DNA of 64,000 nucleotides from Deltaproteobacteria bacterium (lineage in GTDB: Bacteria; Desulfobacterota; Binatia; HRBIN30; JACQVA1), in assembly GCA_016210005.1 (NCBI GenBank), contig JACQVA010000012.1, positions 88,039-152,038 on the forward strand, written 5' to 3'. The notes under the pieces were generated by a model that was not told the DNA's origin, did no database searches, and worked only from the letters and a program-made list of their open reading frames with translations. How positions within the stretch are numbered: position 1 is the stretch's first letter; every line of letters begins with the position of its first letter. The position numbers and the translations under genes are program-made. Positions 45,557-54,018 of the stretch are shown piece after piece.

Positions 45557-46624
45557 TCAGCCGGCCTGCTCGCGTTTTTCCTCCTGCTTGCGGACGCTGA
45601 CCGCGGCGCCGTTTTGGAGCTTGCTGAGGCCCGAGGTCGCCACCAGCTCGCCGGCCCGCAGCCCTTGGGTGATCTCGATCAGGCCTTCGGCCGAGCGCGT
45701 GCCCGGCTGAACTTGGCGCTCGTGCGCCGCGTTGTCGGCAATCACGAACAGCTTGGTGACGCCGGCGAAGGTGATCAAGGCTTCCGGCGGAACCATCACG
45801 GCGTCGTCGTCGCGGCGCGTCACGATGGCGGCGTTGGCAAAGAAGCCGGCCTTGAGCTGGCGCTCGTGATTGTCGACCAACGCCTCGACCGTGAGCGAGC
45901 GGTTGTCGCGGTTGGAGGCGGGGCTGATGCGGGTCAAACGGCCCTCGAACACGGTACCGGGAAAGGCATCGACGCGTACCCGCACTCCTTGTTGCAACTG
46001 TAGCTCGTTGGCGAAGCGCTCGGGCACGTCGCCGCGCAGCTTAAGCGGATCATCGGCCACCAGCGCGAACAACGGTGTGCCCGGGCGGACGTACTCGCCG
46101 GCCGAGACCAGCCGCTTGGCCACCGAGCCGGTCAGCGGCGAGCGCACTCGGGCGTGGCTCAGCGTCACCGTGAAGGTGTCGCGCTGCGCCTCGATCACCG
46201 CGACGTGCGTCTTCATGGTCTCGTACTCGGTCGGCGAAATCACTTTCTGTTCGACCAGCTGGCGGCCACGGGCCTCGTCGGCGCGGGCCTTGGCCAAGGT
46301 GGCTTCGACCTCGCGCAAGCGGGCTCGCAGCTGGTCATCCTCAACTTCGGCCAGCACCTGCTCGGCGTCGATGTGGTCGCCCATGTCGGCGGTGATCGAC
46401 TTGATCTGCCCCTCGACTTGGCTCGATAGCGTCACCTCCTCGTTGCCGAAGAGCGTGCCGACGAAGCTGACCTGCCGTTCGCTGGGGCGGATTACGGCGG
46501 CGGCCACGGTCACCGGCACCGCAGCCTGAGCCGGCGTCGCCGCCGCCGGCAGGGTGTCGCCATGAGGCGCACAGCCGGCACTCAAGAGCAGCAACAGCGC
46601 CAGCATTCCTCGACGTCGTGTCAT
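45557..46624 (-). CDS. RND periplasmic adaptor lipoprotein
   Basis: 355 aa from an ATG at 46624 that overlaps the TetR stop (ATGA). Lipoprotein signal LLLLLSAGC. Membrane-fusion protein order: beta-strand entry (RQVSFVGTLFGNEEVTLSSQVEGQIKSI), hairpin helix (ARLREVEATLAKARADEARGRQLVEQKVIS), lipoyl half (ARVRSPLTGSVAKRLVSAGEYV), beta-barrel and proximal domain. It connects pump and channel. Confidence 0.93.
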   Translation of the reverse strand: MTRRRGMLALLLLLSAGCAPHGDTLPAAATPAQAAVPVTVAAAVIRPSERQVSFVGTLFGNEEVTLSSQVEGQIKSITADMGDHIDAEQVLAEVEDDQLRARLREVEATLAKARADEARGRQLVEQKVISPTEYETMKTHVAVIEAQRDTFTVTLSHARVRSPLTGSVAKRLVSAGEYVRPGTPLFALVADDPLKLRGDVPERFANELQLQQGVRVRVDAFPGTVFEGRLTRISPASNRDNRSLTVEALVDNHERQLKAGFFANAAIVTRRDDDAVMVPPEALITFAGVTKLFVIADNAAHERQVQPGTRSAEGLIEITQGLRAGELVATSGLSKLQNGAAVSVRKQEEKREQAG

Positions 46625-47316
46625 GATATCGACTTGCCTCCTCGTCGGTGTTGCAATTGGCGGCGGGCCACCGTCGGCCGCGCCAGCCGTGCGCCGGCCA
46701 CGCCCTCGCCGCGGGTAACGCGCCCGACCTCGGCGGCGTTGACGGTAACGCCGTGCAGGAAAGCCGCGGCGATGACATTGGCCAGCGCCGCCGGGCGGTC
46801 GCCCGGAGCGCGAAACAAAGCCGCCGAGCGGATCATGCCGAAGAGGATCTCCACCGCTTGGCGCGGGTGTTGCCGGCCCAGCGTCGGCCGCGGCAGGGCG
46901 CGTTCGAGCACGCCGCGAACTTGTTCGACGACCTCCTCGCGCTGCTGCTGCCACTCGGCGCGCTCGCGCGGATCGAGCTTGGGCTCGTGGCGGTGGAGCA
47001 GGATGAAGAAGTCGCGCCGATTCCAGAAGTAGCGCAGGATCGTCTCGACCAGCCGTTGGATGATCACCGCCAGCGGCGCCGGCTGCCGCAAAGCCTCGTC
47101 GACCGCCGCCCGCATCCCCTTCAACCCCTCCACGATGGTGGCGAAGTAGAGCGCCTCCTTGGAGTCGAAGTAGCGGTAGATCGTGCCCTTGCCGATGCCC
47201 AGCTTGGCCGCGATGTCGTCGGTAAGCACCTCGTGGAACTCGCGCTGGGCGAAGACCTCGGTGGCACAGCGCAGAATCGCGGCACGTATATCGGGGCTTT
47301 TCTTGCGACCTCGCAT
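46621..47316 (-). CDS. TetR/AcrR-family repressor of the efflux operon
   Basis: 231 aa. N-terminal helix-turn-helix ILRCATEVFAQREFHEVLTDDIAAKLGIGKGTIYRYFDSKEAL (residues 14-56). The ligand domain is helical. It is the first gene of the efflux operon and its stop overlaps the adaptor start. A 16-base palindrome lies 16-31 bases upstream of the ATG, so autoregulation is likely. The C-terminal 30 residues are Arg-rich and unusual for the family. Confidence 0.92.
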   Translation of the reverse strand: MRGRKKSPDIRAAILRCATEVFAQREFHEVLTDDIAAKLGIGKGTIYRYFDSKEALYFATIVEGLKGMRAAVDEALRQPAPLAVIIQRLVETILRYFWNRRDFFILLHRHEPKLDPRERAEWQQQREEVVEQVRGVLERALPRPTLGRQHPRQAVEILFGMIRSAALFRAPGDRPAALANVIAAAFLHGVTVNAAEVGRVTRGEGVAGARLARPTVARRQLQHRRGGKSIS

Positions 47317-47331
47317 GGCTGGCCTGAATTC

Positions 47332-47347
47332 CGGACTGACCAGTCCG
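47332..47347. promoter_or_regulatory. Palindromic operator upstream of tetR
   Basis: CGGACTGACCAGTCCG: perfect 7-base arms around AC. The GACTGACCAGTC core is common in TetR-controlled RND operons, so this is probably the repressor site. Confidence 0.7.
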
Positions 47348-47429
47348 TCAAGCTAGCAGAGGTCGCCCGGCAGTCAACCACGCCCGCGCAAATCGGCGCC
47401 GCCGGCACTATCCCGGCCCACCGGTGACT

Positions 47430-48197
47430 TCAGAACACGTCCTTCAGCGCACGCACTTTGGCGAAGATGCTGACCTCGTCCGTGGCCAGCTCGGGGTACT
47501 GGCGCCGCAAGGTGGCGCGCAGCTCGGGGCTGCGGCAGCGCAGAAACGGGTTGGTAGCCTGCTCGATCGCGAGGGTGGTCGGGGTGGTCGGCTGGTGGCG
47601 CTTGACCAACTCGACGACACGGTCGTACTGCCGGCGCAAGGCTTGGTTCTGCGGCTCGAGGGAAAGTGCGAAGCGCAGGTTCTTCTCGGTGTACTCGTGG
47701 CCGAAGTAAACCCGGGTGTCGTCGGGCAAGGCCAGCAGCAGCGACAGCGACCGCAGCATCATCGCGGCGTCGCCCTCGAACAGGCGGCCGCAGCCGCCGG
47801 CGAAGAGGGTGTCGCCGGTGAACAGCGCGTGTTCCTGTGAGCAGTAGTAGGCCACGTGACCGGTGGTGTGCGCCGGAATCAGGAGCACGCGCAGGGCGAG
47901 GTTGCCGATGGCCACGGTGGCGCCGTCCTCCACCCGTTGAGTGAGCCCGGGGATGCGCTCATCGACGCCGTAGACGGCGAGCTGCGGATGGCTTGCGAGC
48001 AAGGCCTCGTGGCCGCCGACATGGTCATAGTGGTGGTGCGTCGGGAGAACTGCCGTCAGCGTGGCCCGCTCGCGCTTGGCGGCCTCGATCACCGCTTGCG
48101 CCTCGGCGCAATCGACGACCGCGGCCATCTTAGTCGCCTCGTCCACGATGAGGTAGGCGTAGTTGTCCGTAAGCTGGGGGATGATAACGACCTTCAT
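47430..48197 (-). CDS. gloB: Hydroxyacylglutathione hydrolase (glyoxalase II)
   Basis: 255 aa metallo-beta-lactamase fold. PQLTDNYAYLIVD at the N-terminus, THHHYDHVGGHEAL metal motif, IPAHTTGHVAYYC, LFTGDTLFAGGCGRLFEG, and VYFGHEYTEKNLRFA. It hydrolyses S-lactoylglutathione in methylglyoxal detoxification. Single gene, 114 bases downstream of the divergent efflux operon start. Confidence 0.95.
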   Translation of the reverse strand: MKVVIIPQLTDNYAYLIVDEATKMAAVVDCAEAQAVIEAAKRERATLTAVLPTHHHYDHVGGHEALLASHPQLAVYGVDERIPGLTQRVEDGATVAIGNLALRVLLIPAHTTGHVAYYCSQEHALFTGDTLFAGGCGRLFEGDAAMMLRSLSLLLALPDDTRVYFGHEYTEKNLRFALSLEPQNQALRRQYDRVVELVKRHQPTTPTTLAIEQATNPFLRCRSPELRATLRRQYPELATDEVSIFAKVRALKDVF

Positions 48198-48258
48198 AGC
48201 GTTCTTCCTGCCACTGGAGCCTCCACCACCTCAGTCTCGCAGATCACGGGGTAGGACT

Positions 48259-48381
48259 TCAAACAGCGCGCGGGCGACTCCGGAACGGGCCGTCTTTGAG
48301 CCGATCACGCTCTGCAAGATAGCGCACCAAGTCCGGAGGACAACCTGGATCGTCGGGATCGGGCACCAGCGACGAGAACAC
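48259..48381 (-). CDS. Possible 40-aa ORF downstream of the hpnK-like gene
   Basis: A GTG-started frame reading FSSLVPDPDDPGCPPDLVRYLAERDRLK-like sequence with coding-like third positions. It lies 90 bases after the deacetylase stop on the same strand. The frame has no homology signal I recognise and could be the tail of a decayed gene. The rest of 48198-48470 shows nothing. Confidence 0.2.
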   Translation of the reverse strand: MFSSLVPDPDDPGCPPDLVRYLAERDRLKDGPFRSRPRAV

Positions 48382-48470
48382 GATGGCGCGCGTAGGCCGC
48401 CGGCGGCTTACGCGCCCACGACCGATGCAGCGTTGAGACGTGCCCCCGTTGCGGGCTCTTCTGCCGCACG

Positions 48471-49334
48471 CTACCTGGCCTCCAATTGCCGATAAGTGAT
48501 GCGATCGATGCCAAGGTCACGGATTCGCGCGGCGACGCGGGGACTGGTGAGCGCGGCCAGCTCGGCTTCGCTCTCGTAGTTCGCCGGGCGCCAGCGCCGG
48601 GCTTCGGCGTCCAACAACGCCGGATGGCAGTACAGCTCGGTGACGCCGGGCGCCAGCCGCGGCAGCAGCCGCAACAAGTAGGCTTCGGTGAGGTGACCGC
48701 TTTGGTGCAAGCCGAACAAGCGATCGGGATGACGCACGCCTTGGGCCGCCAGCCGCGGCCGGGCATAAGCGCTGAGCGCGTTGAACGTCAGCCCTTCGGC
48801 GAGCTTGCGGGCGGCGTGGCGGCGGTCGAGCCGCAAGGCCGTTACCAGCGGCTCGCGCGTCAGGCGCACGGCGCGGATGCCGTACTGTGCCGAGAGCGCC
48901 ACTAACAGGTTGAGGATGGTCGGATGCAGGTGGATGTTGACGTGACCGTCGACGTGCGACAGCGTCAAGCCGGCGGCGAGGAATTTCTCGATTTGTGCAC
49001 ACACCTCTCGGCGCACCTGTTGGCGTACTCCGAGTTTGAAGAAGTAACCCAGGGCGGCGCGGATCGGCTGGGTGCGAAAGAACCCACCCGCGTCAACCAA
49101 GTCGGGAATCGCGCGCGGCGGCAGCGTCGCCCGCCCTTGCGCCAACACCAGGTGCAGCCCGACGCTGAGCGCCGGCGCCGCGTGCGCCAACTCGATCGCT
49201 TCGGCCGCTGCCGCGCCGTTCACCATCAGGCTGGCGTCGCCGAGGATGCCCTCGCGGTGCGCGCGCAACACCGCGGCGTTGACCCCAGCCGACATGCCGA
49301 AGTCATCGGCCGAGACGATCAGGCGCCGGCTCAC
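48471..49334 (-). CDS. hpnK: HpnK/ChbG-like deacetylase (YdjC family)
   Basis: 287 aa from a GTG at 49334, two bases after the stop of the membrane protein gene. RRLIVSADDFGMSAGVN carries the metal-binding Asp; SVGLHLVL and LSHVDGHVNIHLHPT supply the His ligands; ELYCHPA follows near the end. The family removes acetyl groups from N-acetylated sugars; HpnK itself deacetylates N-acetylglucosaminyl bacteriohopanetetrol. No hopanoid cyclase or HpnI/HpnJ is near, so the substrate here is more likely the product of the surrounding operon, of which this is the last gene. Confidence 0.82.
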   Translation of the reverse strand: MSRRLIVSADDFGMSAGVNAAVLRAHREGILGDASLMVNGAAAAEAIELAHAAPALSVGLHLVLAQGRATLPPRAIPDLVDAGGFFRTQPIRAALGYFFKLGVRQQVRREVCAQIEKFLAAGLTLSHVDGHVNIHLHPTILNLLVALSAQYGIRAVRLTREPLVTALRLDRRHAARKLAEGLTFNALSAYARPRLAAQGVRHPDRLFGLHQSGHLTEAYLLRLLPRLAPGVTELYCHPALLDAEARRWRPANYESEAELAALTSPRVAARIRDLGIDRITYRQLEAR

Positions 49335-49336
49335 GT

Positions 49337-50422
49337 TCAGCCCCGGGCGGCTTCCGGCTTGGCCAGCGGGGGCAATCCCCCGTGCAAGCGCGACAAGATC
49401 AGCAACCCAATACCGGCCCACACCAGCTCGCGAATGCGCCGCAAGATGCCCAGCGACAAGCCCTTGGCCACGTCGAGTCCGAGCACGCTGAAGATCAACA
49501 CCTTGCCGCCTTCCTGCGTGCCGACCTTGCCCGGCACGAAGAACAGCATGGCATCGAGCGCGGCCGAGAACACCTCGATCGCCAGCGCCCGTTCGAACGT
49601 GATCGGGACGCCGAGCAGGAACAAGATCAGGTACACTTCGAGCACGCCGAGCGCCCAGCCAATGAAAAAGCAACCTGCCGAGGCGACAAAGCTCCAGCTG
49701 TCCGAGGCGTGGAAATCTACAATTGCATCATCGAGCCGCTGCAGCCGGGCGGCGAGCTCGAACAGCGAACGCGGCAAGCCGAGCGCGTGCAACGCCCGCA
49801 GCAGCGGCGCAAACAACCCGTTGCGCTGCATCACAAGTAAGAGCGCCGCGGCGGCGGCCAGCACCGCCACCCCGATCAACAGGCCCCGCCGCAGCGGCGG
49901 CGGCAGCGGCGTTCGTTCGAGCACCCACAGCAGGCCGACGACGATGAAGGCAACTTGCCCGACGGTCTGGCTGAGCTTGGCGATGGCCACCGAGGCCACC
50001 AGCGTGGTCGCCGGTGCCTGCTGGCGCAGCAGCCGAATACGAACGAACTCGCCGCCGAGGGTGGCGGTGGGCGTAACGTAGTTGATGGCGTCACCCGCAA
50101 TGCGCGCGCCCAACAGCCGCGTGAAGCCGATCGGCGCATCCGAGGATGGAAAGGCGTAGCGCCAGCCCAGCGTGTTGGCCGTGTAGGCCAGCGCTTCTTG
50201 CAACACGATCAGGCCGATGCCCCAGCCGACGGCGCGGATGTTATCGAGCACCACCCGCGGCCCAATCTCGCGCAACAGGAGCGCGAACAATGCCACCCCG
50301 GCGACGAGAACGGCGCGCTCGAATACTCGCCACCGGCGCGCCGCAACCGTTGGCCCGGCTGGGCTACGCGGCATCTCGCTGAGCGTGCCGGCGCCGGCGT
50401 CGTCTGGGTCTCGCTGTTTCAA
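49337..50422 (-). CDS. Flippase-like membrane protein (UPF0104 / LPG-synthase transmembrane type)
   Basis: 361 aa from a TTG at 50422; an ATG at 50374 is a possible later start. About eight membrane helices, with the family marks AYTANTLGWRYAF, GARIAGDAINYVTPTATLGGEFVRIRLL and FFVPGKVGTQEGGKVLIF. Relatives include HpnL and the membrane half of MprF, which moves modified lipids between leaflets. Between a CDP-alcohol phosphotransferase and a deacetylase, it probably translocates the lipid made by this operon. Confidence 0.85.
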   Translation of the reverse strand: MKQRDPDDAGAGTLSEMPRSPAGPTVAARRWRVFERAVLVAGVALFALLLREIGPRVVLDNIRAVGWGIGLIVLQEALAYTANTLGWRYAFPSSDAPIGFTRLLGARIAGDAINYVTPTATLGGEFVRIRLLRQQAPATTLVASVAIAKLSQTVGQVAFIVVGLLWVLERTPLPPPLRRGLLIGVAVLAAAAALLLVMQRNGLFAPLLRALHALGLPRSLFELAARLQRLDDAIVDFHASDSWSFVASAGCFFIGWALGVLEVYLILFLLGVPITFERALAIEVFSAALDAMLFFVPGKVGTQEGGKVLIFSVLGLDVAKGLSLGILRRIRELVWAGIGLLILSRLHGGLPPLAKPEAARG

Positions 50423-50439
50423 TGCTCGCGCTTCGGCCG

Positions 50440-51618
50440 TCAGTCGGCATCACGCCAGCGGTAGGCCCAGAGCAAGGCGGCCGCAAACACGTAAGTGCCG
50501 AAGGCCGTACCCCACAGGAACCAGTGCAAGCGCCCGAACAGCGCCAGGGCGAACAACAGGTAGGCGAAGTCGCGGTTCATCACGCTCTCGCCCGCCCGCA
50601 ATACCAGGCGGCGAATGCGGCCTTTGCCGCCGCGCGCCGGGGTTTTGGTTTGTGGCCCCTGCACTGGGCGCAGAAAGCACCAGTAAGTCGCCAGCGCCGC
50701 CGTCGCGAAGCCGCCTAACATGAGCGCGACCAACGGCGCGTAATTCTCCGCGGGGTGCTGCCGGTACTGGCCCACGCCCAAAGCGACAAAGATCGCGACG
50801 TGGACGATGTTGTCGGTGATGACGTCGAAGTAATGCCCGAAGGGGGTTTCTTGAAACTTCAGCCGAGCCACCTCGCCGTCGCAGCCGTCGATCACGGTGG
50901 CGCACAAGAACGTAAAAGTGCCGAGGAGGTCGAGTGCGTAGGTGCCTTGCGCCAGGCTCCACGCACCCAGCAGGCCAATCGTGGTGCCTATGATCGTGAT
51001 GTGGTTCGGCCGCAGCGCGGTATGGACCAGGCGCCGGCTGAGCCATTGCGAGACCGAGCGATCGAGCCAGCGCGCCAGCGGCCCGTCGCTCTCGGCGGTT
51101 GCGGCGCGCAACTGCGCAAACAACGCGGCCTCGGCCGCGCGTGCCGTGGCATCATCCATGACCCGCATGCAGACGGCAGCGCTCGGCGCCACGGGCGGCT
51201 CGGGGTCGAGTCCGCGCAGCGGGTTGGCGGCATCGCCGTCGAGTTCGGCCAGCACCGCTGCAGGGCAGAGCACGATCTGCGCCCCGCCCACGCCGCCGAA
51301 GGCAACGGGCCGGCCGTTGACGCGGGTGTCGTACAGCTGCGCCAGGGTGTCGCTGGTCACCAGACAATCGCCGGGAACGATAGCCACCTGCCCCTCGCTG
51401 ATGATCCGTGCCGGTGGCTGAGCGCTGACTTCGACGCGGTGCAGGCGCGGGTCGGCGGCTAGCAGCTGCTGCAGGCGCGCTGGTTCCGCCCCCGGCATCA
51501 CCACCACGCGCTCGAAGCCACCGCGCAGCGCTCCGAGAACGGTCCGTTGAATCAACGGCAGCCCGGCGATGGGGCGAAAGCTCGAGGCCGTGAGCGGCAA
51601 GATCAACGCCGTATTCAC
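50440..51618 (-). CDS. Fusion: degenerate nucleotidyltransferase + CDP-alcohol phosphatidyltransferase
   Basis: 392 aa from a GTG at 51618. Residues 3-180 resemble a MobA/IPCT-type nucleotidyltransferase but begin ALILPLTASSFRPIAGLPLIQR, without the GxGxR loop and the PK motif, so catalysis is doubtful. Residues 195-390 are a membrane CDP-alcohol phosphotransferase with the complete motif D247-G-x2-A-R-x8-G261-x3-D265-x3-D269. The order is that of bifunctional inositol-phosphate cytidylyltransferase/DIPP synthase. It should join a CDP-activated alcohol to a lipid or polyol acceptor. A separate intact nucleotidyltransferase is encoded four genes upstream. Confidence 0.85.
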   Translation of the reverse strand: MNTALILPLTASSFRPIAGLPLIQRTVLGALRGGFERVVVMPGAEPARLQQLLAADPRLHRVEVSAQPPARIISEGQVAIVPGDCLVTSDTLAQLYDTRVNGRPVAFGGVGGAQIVLCPAAVLAELDGDAANPLRGLDPEPPVAPSAAVCMRVMDDATARAAEAALFAQLRAATAESDGPLARWLDRSVSQWLSRRLVHTALRPNHITIIGTTIGLLGAWSLAQGTYALDLLGTFTFLCATVIDGCDGEVARLKFQETPFGHYFDVITDNIVHVAIFVALGVGQYRQHPAENYAPLVALMLGGFATAALATYWCFLRPVQGPQTKTPARGGKGRIRRLVLRAGESVMNRDFAYLLFALALFGRLHWFLWGTAFGTYVFAAALLWAYRWRDAD

Positions 51619-51631
51619 AGATGTCGTTGCC

Positions 51632-52666
51632 TCAGTTGGCCGTTGCCGGTAGCGGCTGCGTGCGGGCATCGTCGGCGTGCGAGGCGTAGGCCAGCGACAA
51701 CAGCTGCACGCACTGCTCGGCTTCGGCGAGGTTTTCGCCGCGGACGGCGGGATCCGTGATCTCGCGGTGGAAGGCATCGATCACCGCGGCAAACCACTCG
51801 GGATGGTGCGAACCGGCGGATAGCGACTGCGCGCAGGTGAACGATTCCTGGCGGCCGCGACGGTGCAGGCTGACGCGATCGTCGGTGACCTCGATGCGTC
51901 CATCGCGCCCCTGCAACTGCCAGCGCGTGCGCCGTTCACGACCGGCCCAGGTCAGCTCCAGCCGTCCGGTCAGCGACGGAAACTCGATGGTGCAGAGCGC
52001 GCTGTCCTCGACATCGGCGGTGAGGTAGCGCCGCCGCGCCAATTGCGCGCGGATTGCCCGCGGCCGCTCGTTGGCGAGGCCCAGCATCAAGTAGAAGGCG
52101 TGCCAGCCGTGATCGACGAGAATGCCGCCGCCGGCCACGGCCCCGTGGGTACGCCAGTTGCTCCCGACCGTGCGGGCGCAGCCGTCGCGCGTGGTCTCGA
52201 AGGTGATGGTGGCCAGCGGCCCGATGGCGCCGGTGTCGAGCAGCGCGCGCACACGCCGAAAGGGCTCGGAGTACTTCCAGTTATGCACGGTAAAGAGCGT
52301 GACGCCGGCGCGCTCCACGGCCGCATGTTGGCGCCGGTAATCGGCGGCCGAGACCGCCAGCGGTTTCTCGCACAAGATGTGCAAGCCGGCGTTCGCGGCC
52401 GCCACGATCAAGTCGGTGTGCAGCGCCGGCGGGGCGGCAATGTCTACGAAATCAAGCGTCGGATCACGCAGTATCTGCTGCACCTCGGCGCCGACCAGGG
52501 CAGCGGGCAAGAGCTTGCGCGCCTGCTGCCGGCGCTGCGCCGCGGGCTCCGCCACCGCCACGATCTGCATCTGGCCGCGGGCCGCGCGCGCCTGCCACGC
52601 CGGCAAGTGACCGCACTCGGCGACGTTGCCGAAGCCGACGATGGCGCCGCGTAAGGCCGTGCTCAT
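51632..52666 (-). CDS. Gfo/Idh/MocA-family oxidoreductase
   Basis: 344 aa. NAD(P) site GAIVGFGNVAECGHLPAW (GxGxxx), ILCEKPLAVSAADY with the catalytic Lys of the EKP motif, FTVHNWKYSEPFRRVRALL, and GGGILVDHGWHAFYLMLGL with the conserved DxxxH. These enzymes oxidise a hydroxyl of sugars or inositols to a ketone. The ATG overlaps the aminotransferase stop (ATGA). Oxidation followed by transamination of the same position is the obvious pairing. Confidence 0.88.
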   Translation of the reverse strand: MSTALRGAIVGFGNVAECGHLPAWQARAARGQMQIVAVAEPAAQRRQQARKLLPAALVGAEVQQILRDPTLDFVDIAAPPALHTDLIVAAANAGLHILCEKPLAVSAADYRRQHAAVERAGVTLFTVHNWKYSEPFRRVRALLDTGAIGPLATITFETTRDGCARTVGSNWRTHGAVAGGGILVDHGWHAFYLMLGLANERPRAIRAQLARRRYLTADVEDSALCTIEFPSLTGRLELTWAGRERRTRWQLQGRDGRIEVTDDRVSLHRRGRQESFTCAQSLSAGSHHPEWFAAVIDAFHREITDPAVRGENLAEAEQCVQLLSLAYASHADDARTQPLPATAN

Positions 52667-54018
52667 TGCCGGTAGCGTCCGCTGCGGGCGACCTCGGCGA
52701 ACACCTCGTCGAGAATCGCCACGCCGTCGCGGGCTTCGGTTTCACTCAGGATCAACGGCGGGTTGATGCGAACGCGCGAGAAGTAGCCCATCAGCAGCAG
52801 GCCGCGCCGCAACGCTCCCAGGAAGATTTCCTCCGACACCGCGCGTGACAACGGCTCCTTGGTGGTGCGGTTTTTCACCAGATCCATGCCGATAAGCAGG
52901 CCGGCGCCGCGCACGTCGCCGATGAATTCGTACTTCTCTTGCAGGCCGCGCAGCTCGTCGAGCAAGACCGCGCCGACGCGGGCGGCGTTGTCGATCAGCT
53001 GCTCCTCGAGGATCGTCTCGACGGTGCTCAGGGCGGCGGCCGCGGCCAGCGGGTTGCCGCCGTAACTCGACGAGGACGAACTGGGCTTGGCGAACGGCTG
53101 CGCCGCGGTGATCTCATCGCTGGAGATCAACCCCGTAACCGGGAAGCCGTTACCGAACCCCTTGCCGATGGTCATGACGTCGGGCTCGATGCCGCTGTGC
53201 TGGCAGCCGAAGACGGCGCCGGTGCGCCCGAAGCCGGTAATCATCTCATCGCAAATCAGCAGCGCCTCGTGTTCGCGGGCGATCTCTTGCACGCCGGTCA
53301 GGAATTCCGGCGGCGGCACCACGTTGCCGGCCGTGCCCTGGATCGGCTCGACGATAATGGCCGCGATCATGCCGGCCGTGGTGGTCTTGAGACTCTGGCG
53401 CATGAAGTCGAGGCAGAACAGGCCGCAGTCGGGATAGCCGAGCTTGAACGGGCAGCGATAGCAGTCGGCGTAGGGCACTTGGTGCGTGCCGCCCGGCAGC
53501 GGCCCCCACTTTTGTTTCCACTCGTCACCGATGAGGCCGATCACGCCGCCGGTCTTGCCATGAAAGCCGCCCCAGAAGCCGACCACTTCATGCTTCTTGG
53601 TGTAAGCTTTGGCCAACCGGATCGCGGCTTCAACGGCCTCGGCACCGCCGCTGTAAAGCTGCGTGCGCTTGAGCGCGCCCGGCGCCAACTCGGCGAGCAA
53701 CTTCATCAGTCGCAGCCGCGGCTCGCTGGTGAAGCTGCCGACCGCAAGCCGCTTGAGCTGGCGGGTGAGTGCGGCCACGAAACGCGGATGCGAGTGTCCC
53801 AAGCTGGCGACCGCGACGCCGGCGAAGAAGTCGAGGTACTCGTTGCCGTCGACGTCGATCAGGGTACAGCCGCGTCCCTCGGCCACGGTCAGTTCGGAGA
53901 GCTGCGCGATCCGCTGCAAGCCGGGGGCGAGGAATTCTTGCTCGCTCGCGTACAAGGCGCGCGACTTTTGCCCTGGCATTGCACCGGCGACCGGCGCGGG
54001 TTGTGAGGCGGCTTTCAC
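52663..54018 (-). CDS. PLP-dependent class III aminotransferase
   Basis: 451 aa from a GTG at 54018 that overlaps the ATP-grasp stop (GTGA). FFAGVAVASLGHSHPRFV, YSGGAEAVEAAIRLAKAYT, FHGKTGG, ICDEMITGFGRTG (cofactor Asp) and MTIGKGFGNGFPVTGLI with the PLP lysine. The family moves an amino group to an aldehyde or ketone end. An extra CYRCPFKLGYPDCGLFC stretch (about 190-206), with four Cys, could bind a metal and is unusual. It presumably aminates the product of the neighbouring oxidoreductase. Confidence 0.9.
   Translation of the reverse strand: MKAASQPAPVAGAMPGQKSRALYASEQEFLAPGLQRIAQLSELTVAEGRGCTLIDVDGNEYLDFFAGVAVASLGHSHPRFVAALTRQLKRLAVGSFTSEPRLRLMKLLAELAPGALKRTQLYSGGAEAVEAAIRLAKAYTKKHEVVGFWGGFHGKTGGVIGLIGDEWKQKWGPLPGGTHQVPYADCYRCPFKLGYPDCGLFCLDFMRQSLKTTTAGMIAAIIVEPIQGTAGNVVPPPEFLTGVQEIAREHEALLICDEMITGFGRTGAVFGCQHSGIEPDVMTIGKGFGNGFPVTGLISSDEITAAQPFAKPSSSSSSYGGNPLAAAAALSTVETILEEQLIDNAARVGAVLLDELRGLQEKYEFIGDVRGAGLLIGMDLVKNRTTKEPLSRAVSEEIFLGALRRGLLLMGYFSRVRINPPLILSETEARDGVAILDEVFAEVARSGRYRQ

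Noticed and set aside
44240..46003. Plus-strand frame of 587 codons opposite the RND pump and adaptor
   Set aside because: Shadow of two well-conserved genes; no motif of its own.
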